From: Vibrio sp. 05-20-BW147
GTDB taxonomy: Bacteria; Pseudomonadota; Gammaproteobacteria; Enterobacterales; Vibrionaceae
Reading direction: 5' to 3'
Assembly (NCBI RefSeq): GCF_013369385.1
Contig: NZ_SZTO01000022.1
Span: 1 to 54,884, forward strand
Length of the DNA stretch: 54,884 nt
Shown here: positions 8,395 through 16,792 of the stretch, piece after piece
Numbering within the stretch: the first letter of the stretch is position 1
Layout of the letters: each line of letters begins with the position of its first letter
Position numbers and translations under genes: made by a program
The notes under the pieces: model-generated
Told to the model about the DNA's origin: nothing
Databases searched by the model: none
Seen by the model: only the letters and a program-made list of their open reading frames with translations

Positions 8395-10530
8395 ATGTCA
8401 GGTATGGATACTCCAAAAATTGCAATTGCATCCGATTTTTTGCTCTCTTTTGCTGCGATTCCCAAAGCACAACAAAAGAAGGTGCAAGAGTTTTTGAGCA
8501 AGTTTCGTGAAAACCCCACAAGCTCTGCGATTAATTATGAAAAAATCCGTGATGCGAAAAGTAAGAATGTGCATTCGGTAAGAATCGATCAAGCTTATCG
8601 AGGCATTGTTCTTAAACCAGAAAAAGGCAACGTTTACATGTTGATGTTTGTTGCTTTGCATGATGATGCTTATGATTGGGCTCGTACCCATCGCTGTGAA
8701 ATTCACCCGTCAACAGGCGCCATTCAGATTATTGATGTTTCTAATGTGGAAGCTGAGATTGTTGAGCCGACACAAGGGATTTCTTCGCAAAACTCCCCAC
8801 TTTTTGCACAGTTTAAAGAAAAGCAAATTCTCGCGCTTGGTGTACCAGAAAGTTTTATCCAACGTGTGATGTCAATTGCGACTGAGAAACAACTTGAACA
8901 GTTGGAAGAGAGTTTGCCAACTGAAGCCTTTGAGGCATTGTTTATGTTGGCCGCTGGAGACGACTATGAATCTGTTTATAACACCTATAACGACCAAATT
9001 AATGGCGATGTTGAGATTGATGTAGAAGACTTTGATGCGGCGTTGCAACGAGCCGTTACTCTGCGCTCTTTCAAAGTGGTTACCGATGACCTAGAACTCC
9101 AAAAGATGCTTAATGCACCGTTGGAACAATGGCGAGTATTCTTGCACCCAAGCCAACGAAAGTTGGTTGCACTAGAGGCTAAAGGTCCAACCCGAGTGCT
9201 CGGCGGTGCAGGGACAGGGAAAACTGTAGTGGCGATGCATCGCGCTGTCCATTTGGCGAAGAAGCTTATTTTAGAACAGAGTAATCGTAAGATCTTATTA
9301 ACGACTTTTACCAAAAATTTAGCCTCTGATATTAAAGCAAACATCAAGAAAATAGCGACAGATGAACAATTGGCACGAATTGACGTCGTCAACATTGATG
9401 GCTGGGTTTCTCGTCTGTTGAAGCAGTTTAAATATGACTACAAAGTAGTGTATGAGGGTGATGCTAAACGAAAAAAATGTTGGGATATCGCTGTTAGCCA
9501 AGCGCCTGCCGAGCCGTATTTCCCTGATTCTTTTTATCAAGAAGAATGGCGCCTGATTGTTCAAGCAAATGGGATTAAAACCAAGCAAGAGTATTTAAAG
9601 GTAAGCCGTGTTGGGCGAGGTACCTCATTGAGCCGTTTGCAGCGCTCTCTCGTTTGGCCTGTTTTCGAAGAATATCGAAACCAACTTAACCGAAATCAAA
9701 TTCGAGAAATTAATGATGCGATGTTAGACGCGATGGCGCTCATTAATGAGCAACAACTCGTTCTTCCATATAGTTCGATCATCGTCGATGAAGCTCAGGA
9801 TATGGGGAGTCAAGCTTTCACGCTACTGAGAAGTATCGTGCCAGAAAAAGAGAATGACCTATTTATTGTTGGTGATGGCCACCAGCGCATTTATCGCAAT
9901 AAGGTGGTACTTGGCCGTTGCGGCATCAATGTTCGTGGACGTCGTTCTCAAAAGTTAAAGATTAACTATCGTACTACTGAGGAAACCCGTCGATTTGCCA
10001 CAGCTATTTTAGAAAATGTGCCAGTCGATGATCTTGATGGTGACTTTGATAAATCGAGTGACTATTTATCTCTTTTCCATGGTGATTTGCCAATTGTGCA
10101 AGCGTGTACCAGTTTCGATGAGGAGTGTGGCTTCATACGCAAGCAGATAGAATCGCTTATTGAATGTGGTGTGCCGTTGAAGAATATTTGTATTGTATCG
10201 CGAACGAACGCACTTCGTGACAACTACAAAAGCGCTTTTGAACAAGCTGGATTCGATTCTTACTCGCTATCTTCAGAGAGTTCTGACAACGATAAACCAG
10301 GGCTTCGTTTTGCTACGATGCACCGAGTTAAAGGACTCGAGTTTCAATATATTTTCATTGCAGGAGCAAACGAAGGTGTCATCCCATTGCAAATGGCTAT
10401 TACCGAAGATCCTGTTGAAAAACGCGATTACGATTTCAACGAAAGAGCGCTATTACACGTTGCTGCAACAAGAGCAATAAAGGGTCTCGTCGTTACATCG
10501 TCAGGACAACTAAGCCCTTACTTGATTTAG
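8395..10530 (+). CDS. UvrD/Rep-like superfamily 1 helicase with RelE/ParE-like N-terminal domain
   Basis: 711 residues. Residues 1-115 read like a RelE/ParE-superfamily fold: an early helix pair, then VRIDQAYRGIVL and the ALHDDAYDWA strand-helix end. This is followed by a complete SF1 helicase: Walker A GGAGTGKT near 271, DEAQD near 466, the GDGHQRIYR motif III, a MHRVKGLEF motif V and VAATRA motif VI near 690. The domain order is known from scattered UvrD-like proteins, but what the toxin-like domain does in them is not clear; it may bind ribosomes, gyrase or nucleic acid. The start lies 5 bases after the giant helicase stop, so both belong to one operon. A strong terminator follows at 10549. 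The helicase call is firm; the RelE-like call rests on pattern only. Confidence 0.88.
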   Translation: MSGMDTPKIAIASDFLLSFAAIPKAQQKKVQEFLSKFRENPTSSAINYEKIRDAKSKNVHSVRIDQAYRGIVLKPEKGNVYMLMFVALHDDAYDWARTHRCEIHPSTGAIQIIDVSNVEAEIVEPTQGISSQNSPLFAQFKEKQILALGVPESFIQRVMSIATEKQLEQLEESLPTEAFEALFMLAAGDDYESVYNTYNDQINGDVEIDVEDFDAALQRAVTLRSFKVVTDDLELQKMLNAPLEQWRVFLHPSQRKLVALEAKGPTRVLGGAGTGKTVVAMHRAVHLAKKLILEQSNRKILLTTFTKNLASDIKANIKKIATDEQLARIDVVNIDGWVSRLLKQFKYDYKVVYEGDAKRKKCWDIAVSQAPAEPYFPDSFYQEEWRLIVQANGIKTKQEYLKVSRVGRGTSLSRLQRSLVWPVFEEYRNQLNRNQIREINDAMLDAMALINEQQLVLPYSSIIVDEAQDMGSQAFTLLRSIVPEKENDLFIVGDGHQRIYRNKVVLGRCGINVRGRRSQKLKINYRTTEETRRFATAILENVPVDDLDGDFDKSSDYLSLFHGDLPIVQACTSFDEECGFIRKQIESLIECGVPLKNICIVSRTNALRDNYKSAFEQAGFDSYSLSSESSDNDKPGLRFATMHRVKGLEFQYIFIAGANEGVIPLQMAITEDPVEKRDYDFNERALLHVAATRAIKGLVVTSSGQLSPYLI

Positions 10531-10548
10531 TTACTGAGAACAATTTGG

Positions 10549-10574
10549 GCCAGCCACTTGGTGGCTGGCTTTTA
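10549..10574 (+). terminator. Rho-independent terminator after the helicase operon
   Basis: Perfect 9-bp stem (GCCAGCCAC at 10549-10557, GTGGCTGGC at 10561-10569) with a three-base loop and then TTTT. It lies 19 bases after the UvrD-like stop codon and separates that operon from the next two genes. Confidence 0.9.
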
Positions 10575-10640
10575 AAATTTACTTTGAAAGGGCCAGAGAA
10601 ACCAGAGTCTCGATCTTTACTGGAATGACGTAACTTTATG

Positions 10641-10662
10641 TCGCTCTATTTCTATAGGGCGA
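10641..10662 (+). promoter_or_regulatory. inverted repeat upstream of the glycine-zipper gene
   Basis: Arms TCGCTCTAT (10641-10649) and ATAGGGCGA (10654-10662) pair over nine positions with one G-T wobble and a four-base loop. The element sits 26 bases before the ATG at 10688 and lacks a clean T run, so an operator or 5' mRNA hairpin is likelier than a terminator. Confidence 0.45.
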
Positions 10663-10687
10663 TATGGTTTTTGGTTAGGGAATAACT

Positions 10688-12103
10688 ATGAATAATGAAC
10701 GCAAAAGGGCATTAAACAATGCTATTAGCCTTTGCCCAATTTGGCCTCATCAGGCATCAGAGCAAATTGGCAAAATGCTACAAGAGATAAATCAGGCTAA
10801 CGCGATTATTAATAAAATTGCGAGTACAGCCCAGAACAGCGCAATTAAAGGCGGTTTCGCTGCAGAGACTTGGCATGCTGAATCATTTAATTTGGACGCT
10901 ATTCTAAAAGATAAGGAGGTTCGAGCCTTCACTGATAACTTTGCCAACTCTCCCCTTGCCAAAAACCATTCAACCCACGATATCGTTGTGATGAAAGGGG
11001 ACGAGCAAGTACTTGGTGCACAACTTAAATACTTCAAAGATGGCGAATCGACTCAAAAGGCGTTCAGAGCGACAAAAGATAACATCGCCAAATATAAAGA
11101 CAGCGATGCGTTTATTGGCCCTTCAGACCAAATTGACCCGATCAAAGCTGCTGCAGAACGAGATATGCACAGAAATAGTCAAACACGTCCGGAGGTGGCT
11201 GAAGCGGCTAAAGCAGTGCGCGATAAGGCAACTGGAAATCTTGATGTCGATGGCGTCCAGTCAACCCCACTTAGCAAACGTGATGCAGAGCTTTTAGGTC
11301 AAGGAAATAAGGAAGGCAAGGAACTGCATGAAAGCCTGCAACAGGATTATCTCAATAAATCGACTGTTCAACAGAGCTTGCGCGCTGCGAAATCGGCTGC
11401 GGTAATTACCACTGTCATTGCTGGTAGCATTAACACGTTTCAATCGATTAAACGTGTGCGGGATGGGGAAATTACGGCTGAGCAAGCCACTTTCGAGATT
11501 CTGCAGAATACAGCCATCGCTGCTGGTGATAGCGCATTGAAAGCCGGTGCTGCCACAGCTACGGTCAGCATAACAGCAAGAAACTTACCGACCTTGTTTG
11601 CTGGTTCCGCATTCAAGCGAACTTTTGCTAACAATGGTGTCGCAGCAGTGGCTGTCTGTGCAGTGGATGTGGTTCAGAACGTCGTCCTATTTGCGGCCGG
11701 AAAAATTACCCGAGAAGAGCTAGAGACTCGATCTGGTAAAAACTTATTGCAATCTGGTGCGGGCGTTGCTGGTAGCTCCGTTGGTGCAGCTGTTGGATCC
11801 CTCGGTGGACCGGCTGGCGCATTGGTTGGTGCGATCATTGGAGGCCTAATTATGACAATGGCGATGAGCATAGCCATCGACAACCATATTGAAAAAAACT
11901 TTCGCCTGACACTTGAGGCGACAGAGAGTGTTGCAAGTAACGCAATGATCATGCATGAGGCGTTGGAGTATCTGCAGGTGTCACAAGCTTTCTATGCCGA
12001 GTTCCACAAGGGGTTGTATCTGTCTGAGCGCCACTTTGCTAGCCAAGTTAAAATGCTGGCGGACCAAAGTACACAACTAAAGAACCTAATCGATAATCTT
12101 TAA
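10688..12103 (+). CDS. glycine-zipper membrane protein of unknown function, possible PD-(D/E)XK-like N-terminus
   Basis: 471 residues; family not recognised. Residues about 55-120 contain an E in FAAETWHAESFN, a D in THDIVV and a QLKYF strand. These fit, in order and spacing, the E...D...QxK skeleton of PD-(D/E)XK nucleases, but that is a hypothesis. The middle (about 140-230) is charged and helical. Hydrophobic stretches lie near 236-250 and 318-338, and a textbook glycine zipper (repeated G/A-x-x-x-G) spans about 357-392, so membrane insertion is expected. A short charged and helical tail follows. The next gene starts 12 bases downstream. Its own upstream region and the terminators on either side make this a separate two-gene unit. 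An anti-phage effector, a secreted toxin-like protein or a membrane anchor for its partner are all possible. Confidence 0.8.
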   Translation: MNNERKRALNNAISLCPIWPHQASEQIGKMLQEINQANAIINKIASTAQNSAIKGGFAAETWHAESFNLDAILKDKEVRAFTDNFANSPLAKNHSTHDIVVMKGDEQVLGAQLKYFKDGESTQKAFRATKDNIAKYKDSDAFIGPSDQIDPIKAAAERDMHRNSQTRPEVAEAAKAVRDKATGNLDVDGVQSTPLSKRDAELLGQGNKEGKELHESLQQDYLNKSTVQQSLRAAKSAAVITTVIAGSINTFQSIKRVRDGEITAEQATFEILQNTAIAAGDSALKAGAATATVSITARNLPTLFAGSAFKRTFANNGVAAVAVCAVDVVQNVVLFAAGKITREELETRSGKNLLQSGAGVAGSSVGAAVGSLGGPAGALVGAIIGGLIMTMAMSIAIDNHIEKNFRLTLEATESVASNAMIMHEALEYLQVSQAFYAEFHKGLYLSERHFASQVKMLADQSTQLKNLIDNL

Positions 12104-12115
12104 GGCATATTTTCA

Positions 12116-15100
12116 ATGAGTGAAATGATTGAAGCTGTACCACAAGAAATTTTTCAACAACCATTGAATAACGTAGAGCAGGAAATGGTTGAGGCGCTTG
12201 TTGCGCAACATAAAAATAACGTAGTAGTGACCCAACAACTCGCAATGGATGCCTCACGGCTTTTCACATGTAGCGAAGAGCGCTTGAAACAACAGGTCGA
12301 AAGTGGGTTTTTCAAGCGTTTTTCCGGAGCGTTGAGTGGTCAAAATCGTGAGAACCAGTTGCAGAATCAGGTTGATGCGCTACAAATGCAGAAATTCGCT
12401 TGGCATTACCTTAAGCAGCTGCAGCAACAAAATCTTATTAACGCCCAAGGTATTGCCGTCATCCGCAACAACTTGGGAACGATGAATGAGTACATCAGTG
12501 AGACCCGCGAGTTTCTATTCCAAGCGGTTGATAAAATCAATCGTCGCCTTATCCGTGTAGAGAATAATGCCAGTTTCAATCAATGGTCATTGAACATTGA
12601 AGCAAACAAGCGTCGGTTTAGGTCTATGCCTAAGGTGTTGTTGGTCCTGAACCTAACCTATGATTTTATGCGAAGTCATCCTGGTGTCATGCTTACATCA
12701 CAGGACATCAACCACCTTATCGTTACCCTAGAAAAGCTGGAAGTCGACTGCGATCAAGAAGTCAAGTTACTCGATTTTATTCTCGATTTGATAGATCAAA
12801 TTGAAGCAAGCAGTATTGATAGCTATCGCTCTCTCATTAAACTGTCATACAACGAACACCTAGCAGATTCCTACTTTATTCAGAAAAACATTTCGGGATT
12901 GGCGTTCAATTCGCTCTATTATCTTTCTGATGAGTATGACCGAGTTATTGACCTCCTTTCAGACATTGAGGTTTGCGACACAGACGAGAAACGAGAGCGT
13001 ATTGTCTCCCGATTTTTTGGTAGAGAGTTTTCTGGTTTAGAAACGCAATATCGCATGCGGGATCTGATTGAGGAAATCATCGGGGGCAGTTTACTGACTT
13101 TGGAAATCTACAAGGCAGAAAACGGCGTGGATGCCTTGGCTAATAGTTCTATCGAAGACACTGAGCCTGTGGCACTGATATCTCAATTACCCGATATCAA
13201 CGATCATACTTTCTTTGACAACACTGAAGATAAAGAAGCTCATTACAACTATTTGCGGCTTTTCTCACTATGTATCGATGGCTTCGGATCGTTGAATAAA
13301 GAAGGTCAGGCGTTTATTGAGTTGTTGGCAAATAAAGCTGGGTGCCCGCAGGTGATGACAGAAGTTGCGGCACTGGCGAGCAGTCCATATAAAGTGCAAG
13401 ACAACTTAGCCATCCTGCAAGAACTGCTGAAAAATGACGAATGTGCTTATACCTGGTTGCTTGATGCATTTTATTTATTGACTTTGTGCAATACGCCAAT
13501 TGAGTCACCTAATATGTTACGCATCTTGAACTCACTGAACCCCGCTCACTTCAGGGAGCACTTTCCCTATATGTTGGCGGTGATTTCTGAACAAGATGAA
13601 GAGAAGGTACTTGCGGCTGCTGAAAAACTTCAGCATAAAACCAATGGTTGGAGAAATGTTATTGGTTATCGCAAGTTTAACTTCGAAAAAGTGTTCTCCG
13701 ACTTAAGATCTAAGCTGCTTCGAGCAAGTTCTGAGGCAATAGATATCTCTATAGACCTGACCACCACGACAATGAAATCCGGAGAATACGCGCATTTTAT
13801 GGATATGCTAGATGACTCTTTGATGGGCAGGATAGGAAGTAAAGTTGGGAGTGCAGCATATACGCTTGGTCGTAGCTCCTGTTTATCTTTGCTCAATGAT
13901 GTGCGTAAGAAGGTCAGCAAATTTGTCTCTGAACATTCGAGTGTTTTGCAACAAGGGAATCGTGAGCTGGTGCGATGGGAACTCCCTGCGATTTCGTTCG
14001 AAAATGAATTAGGCCATGGTGATTTCGAATTGGATAACTCTTTTTCCAATGAAGAATGGCACGAGCAGTTTTGTCATTTTGAGCGTCAATTAGACAATAC
14101 CCTCACATCTTTTTCATACGCTTGTACTGAGGTATCTGAACAATTAGGGCTTTTCATAAAAGGCCAGTTTGGGAAGTCAGTCATTGAGTTGAAAGAAAAA
14201 CAACGTGCTGACCAGCTTGAACGGCAGCGTCAGGAAAAACTTGCTAAACAGTCAGTTACTATCGAAAAGCAAGGTATGAAACACTTATTCCACATTGAGT
14301 GGAATGAAATAGAGCATCCGCCTTGTGATCCAGAAACGATCACTGACATAAAAACAGACGGCACAGCATGGCTAATCGTTGCTAATGGCAAACAGTTGTA
14401 CCGCAGCCTAGATCGTGAAAACTGGTATAAGATTAACCTGAGTGAAAGAACACCGTACATTCGCCAACTTGTTTGTGTTAGCGGTATGTGGATAGCCTTT
14501 GTCGGGCATAACGAGGGCTTTTATTATTCTCAAGATGCACAAAACTGGAAACAAAGCCATTTCCCAGAAGGTCTTGGTTACGATTTTACCAGTACAGAAA
14601 ATGTCTTTTACTTTAATGGCTTATGGCTCTGGCGCTTTATAGAGCGACGTGAGTATAAATACGTTGAGAAAGGTCTTATTTTTGATTCAAATAAGACGGG
14701 CTATTATGACAAGGTCGCTGTTTTTTGTGCCGCTAACCTCGACGATAAATGGAAACGCTGGCAAGAGGAACCAAGCCTTTCCGAAGGCATGGTGGTTGAC
14801 AGTTTGTTGCCATTGCCTGGTGGAAACACTGTGCTTGCGTTCTGCAAGTACGATTCCTCCTACACTAGGTCGAAAAAGAAGAACAATGCTACTTCATTCG
14901 TCCGATACTATATTGATGGGAAGGGTTGGCGTAACTGCACATGGGAAAGCGAAGATGACCGATACAATACGCCAATCATCGTGTCTATGAGTCAAAAATT
15001 GATGTGCTTTTACTCAAATAAAGTCATGTTATCTGACAAGAATGGCTACGAATGGAAACTTCAAAATAACAATTTTTGCATTGATGCTTGTGCCCATCTG

Positions 15101-15310
15101 AATGATGTTAGCCTATTTTTGAGGCATCGAGGCCACGACACTTTGTATGTTAGCCAGACAGCAGAAAGCTTTGAAGAACTTGCTCTTGGAGAGGGGCATT
15201 GGCAACACATGGCAGCAAACGAGCAAGGTTTGTTGGCTGTCTATTCGCCAAATTCGCATGAGACTTTTTTGAAAAGTGGCCGTTACATTTGTACATCTAT
15301 AGGGCAATAG
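12116..15310 (+). CDS. large helical protein with C-terminal Asp-box (beta-propeller-like) repeats, unknown function
   Basis: 1064 residues, no signal peptide or obvious membrane span; family not recognised. Residues 1-700 are mostly helical, with glutamine/leucine-rich coiled-coil stretches near 75-160 and a second charged helix near 695-720. From about 740 to the end the composition changes to aromatic-rich beta repeats of the form S-x-D-x-x-x-W: SLDRENW, SQDAQNW, SDKNGYEW and a degenerate VSQTAESF. These match the Asp-box (BNR/sialidase-like) turn of beta-propellers. It is cotranscribed with the glycine-zipper gene 12 bases upstream and followed directly by a strong terminator. A sensor or scaffold that recruits or holds the membrane partner is a reasonable inference. 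I cannot link it to a named system. Confidence 0.82.
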   Translation: MSEMIEAVPQEIFQQPLNNVEQEMVEALVAQHKNNVVVTQQLAMDASRLFTCSEERLKQQVESGFFKRFSGALSGQNRENQLQNQVDALQMQKFAWHYLKQLQQQNLINAQGIAVIRNNLGTMNEYISETREFLFQAVDKINRRLIRVENNASFNQWSLNIEANKRRFRSMPKVLLVLNLTYDFMRSHPGVMLTSQDINHLIVTLEKLEVDCDQEVKLLDFILDLIDQIEASSIDSYRSLIKLSYNEHLADSYFIQKNISGLAFNSLYYLSDEYDRVIDLLSDIEVCDTDEKRERIVSRFFGREFSGLETQYRMRDLIEEIIGGSLLTLEIYKAENGVDALANSSIEDTEPVALISQLPDINDHTFFDNTEDKEAHYNYLRLFSLCIDGFGSLNKEGQAFIELLANKAGCPQVMTEVAALASSPYKVQDNLAILQELLKNDECAYTWLLDAFYLLTLCNTPIESPNMLRILNSLNPAHFREHFPYMLAVISEQDEEKVLAAAEKLQHKTNGWRNVIGYRKFNFEKVFSDLRSKLLRASSEAIDISIDLTTTTMKSGEYAHFMDMLDDSLMGRIGSKVGSAAYTLGRSSCLSLLNDVRKKVSKFVSEHSSVLQQGNRELVRWELPAISFENELGHGDFELDNSFSNEEWHEQFCHFERQLDNTLTSFSYACTEVSEQLGLFIKGQFGKSVIELKEKQRADQLERQRQEKLAKQSVTIEKQGMKHLFHIEWNEIEHPPCDPETITDIKTDGTAWLIVANGKQLYRSLDRENWYKINLSERTPYIRQLVCVSGMWIAFVGHNEGFYYSQDAQNWKQSHFPEGLGYDFTSTENVFYFNGLWLWRFIERREYKYVEKGLIFDSNKTGYYDKVAVFCAANLDDKWKRWQEEPSLSEGMVVDSLLPLPGGNTVLAFCKYDSSYTRSKKKNNATSFVRYYIDGKGWRNCTWESEDDRYNTPIIVSMSQKLMCFYSNKVMLSDKNGYEWKLQNNNFCIDACAHLNDVSLFLRHRGHDTLYVSQTAESFEELALGEGHWQHMAANEQGLLAVYSPNSHETFLKSGRYICTSIGQ

Positions 15311-15315
15311 CCGTT

Positions 15316-15345
15316 AAGGGGGAGTGCTCTCCCCCTTGATTTGTT
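15316..15345 (+). terminator. strong Rho-independent terminator
   Basis: AAGGGGGAG (15316-15324), TGCT loop, CTCCCCCTT (15329-15337): a perfect 9-bp stem 6 bases after the 1064-residue protein's stop, followed by a T-rich stretch. Confidence 0.92.
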
Positions 15346-15365
15346 ACTCAAATAATGTAATTCCG

Positions 15366-15384
15366 ATCTGCTCCTGGAGCAGAT
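15366..15384. repeat. perfect palindrome (9-bp arms, single-base centre)
   Basis: ATCTGCTCC, then T, then GGAGCAGAT. The lack of a loop makes a hairpin terminator unlikely; a dimeric DNA-binding protein site is more natural. No second copy was noticed nearby. Confidence 0.55.
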
Positions 15385-15698
15385 AAAGGTTTGAGTATTA
15401 TGCATGGGTTCAAGAAAATAGCCTATTATTCGATAAACTCGTTTGAAAGACGATTAAAGAGCGGAAAGTAGCGGTTAAAAAAGCAAAAAGATTCCAGATA
15501 TCTATCTAACATCATGGTTTTTATGACGATTTTTTCACAGTAATTAATGTGATTTAGGTTCTATTTTTCATGGTTTTCTAAAAGTAATACCAGAAGTAAT
15601 ACTTTTTGATCTTCGATTTAATAATTATTATTAAAATCAAAAAATTGATGGCTTAATCCTGCTGTCTCACTCGCCACATTCTAAGAGGTCTGATTTAT

Positions 15699-15726
15699 GT
15701 AGTGGCCAACTAAAATTGGCCACTAC
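15699..15726. repeat. 11-bp inverted repeat resembling insertion-sequence tips
   Basis: GTAGTGGCCAA (15699-15709) and TTGGCCACTAC (15716-15726) flank six bases. With the outer T and A the arms read TGTAGTGGCCAA, a form reminiscent of IS3-type terminal repeats. No transposase is present, so this could be a remnant or two tips back to back. A structured RNA element is the alternative. Confidence 0.4.
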
Positions 15727-15882
15727 AAGGTAAATACCTGATTATTTTTATTAGGCCGTGTAACAATTGCTTATATGCAACATGTGCCTTATCTTGCGGT
15801 GATAATGAAAGATATATCATTATGTTAGGTTGGCATATCGTTTGGCGGCGACATTTACAACAAAATTAAAAGAGAGGTCATT

Positions 15883-16764
15883 GTGGCTCTGCGTCGTAAT
15901 GAAGAACCATTTAAGTACTCGCGTGGCTACCCTCAGAAGTGGCTTTATGTTGTCAAGTTTTGGTTCAAGCTAAAAGCTTTTTGGCGATGGGTCCGCGTCC
16001 AGAAGCCAATGACTAAGTTGATGGGTTACCAATATCAGGTTGCTGATGACTTGATTGAAATAGATATCACTTACCAGTGTAACTTGAAGTGCAATAACTG
16101 TAATCGCTCTTCAGCCCAAGCCCCATCGAAAAAACATATTGGACTAGATGAAATAACCCAGTTTGTTGACGATAGTCTAAGCCAAAATAAGCACTGGAGA
16201 AAAATACGTGTATTAGGTGGAGAGCCAACGCTACATCCCGAGATCAGCGAGATCCTTTCGGAGTTATATCGCCTGAAGCATGCTCATCCTGCTCTGACTA
16301 TTCAGCTTGTGACTAACGGCTATGGTCGTCGCGTCAACAAAGTAATATCGATGCTGCCAGAGTGGTTGTGTATTGAAAACTCATCGAAAACGGACTCCGT
16401 TCAACCAGATTTTGGCCCATTTAACTTAGCTCCGGTTGATAGCTGGTACCACAAGTTTAGTGATTTCTCGAACGGCTGTGATATCGCAAAGACTTGCGGT
16501 TTAGGTCTAACGCCTCAGGGTTATTATCCTTGTGCAGTTGCTGGTGGTATTGACCGAATACTAAATTTAAAAGGTGGACGTCGGCGTTTACCGTCTAGTG
16601 ATGATGAAATGCGCGATCTAATGAGGCGTAATTGTGGTTTATGTGGACGATTTCGAGATGGACATTATGTTCCACCAAAACTACGCCCTAGAATATTTGA
16701 GCAGCGCACTTCAGCAACATGGAAGAAGATTTATCAAGAGTGGGAAAGCAACAAAATGCGTTAG
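15883..16764 (+). CDS. radical SAM protein with SPASM-like C-terminal cysteines
   Basis: 293 residues with a GTG start preceded by an AGAGAGG Shine-Dalgarno stretch. C66-x3-C70-x2-C73 (QCNLKCNNC) is the radical SAM [4Fe-4S] motif, followed by the GGEPTLHPE segment near residue 108. Further cysteines at 199, 205, 217, 251 and 254 resemble a short SPASM/Twitch auxiliary cluster region. The substrate is unknown. The next gene follows 28 bases downstream and glycosyltransferases and a sugar epimerase lie beyond, so a role in modifying a sugar or a glycosylated product is plausible. Radical SAM/SPASM enzymes often mature peptides, but no precursor peptide gene was recognised nearby. Confidence 0.9.
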   Translation: MALRRNEEPFKYSRGYPQKWLYVVKFWFKLKAFWRWVRVQKPMTKLMGYQYQVADDLIEIDITYQCNLKCNNCNRSSAQAPSKKHIGLDEITQFVDDSLSQNKHWRKIRVLGGEPTLHPEISEILSELYRLKHAHPALTIQLVTNGYGRRVNKVISMLPEWLCIENSSKTDSVQPDFGPFNLAPVDSWYHKFSDFSNGCDIAKTCGLGLTPQGYYPCAVAGGIDRILNLKGGRRRLPSSDDEMRDLMRRNCGLCGRFRDGHYVPPKLRPRIFEQRTSATWKKIYQEWESNKMR

Positions 16765-16792
16765 TTCTGGCTTGATTGCAAAGGAATAGAAA

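Larger units (their letters stand above)
15346..15882. other. gene-free stretch with three perfect inverted repeats
   Basis: No coding frame is convincing here. The stretch carries a 19-base palindrome at 15366-15384, a 28-base inverted repeat at 15699-15726 and a 7-bp inverted repeat (ATAATGA at 15802, TCATTAT at 15817). AT-rich sequence between them should contain the promoter of the radical SAM gene, but no clear -35/-10 pair stands out. The region separates the defence-type genes from the glycan cluster. Confidence 0.6.

Noticed and set aside
1..15310. Complete DISARM, Druantia or Zorya system
   Set aside because: Only some parts resemble these; the left end is missing and the two-gene unit has no match I can name, so no system name is assigned.
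15770..15882. Integron attC or ops/JUMPstart element before the radical SAM gene
   Set aside because: A GTTAGGT-like string and GGCGGC occur, but no paired attC cores and no GGCGGTAG motif are present.
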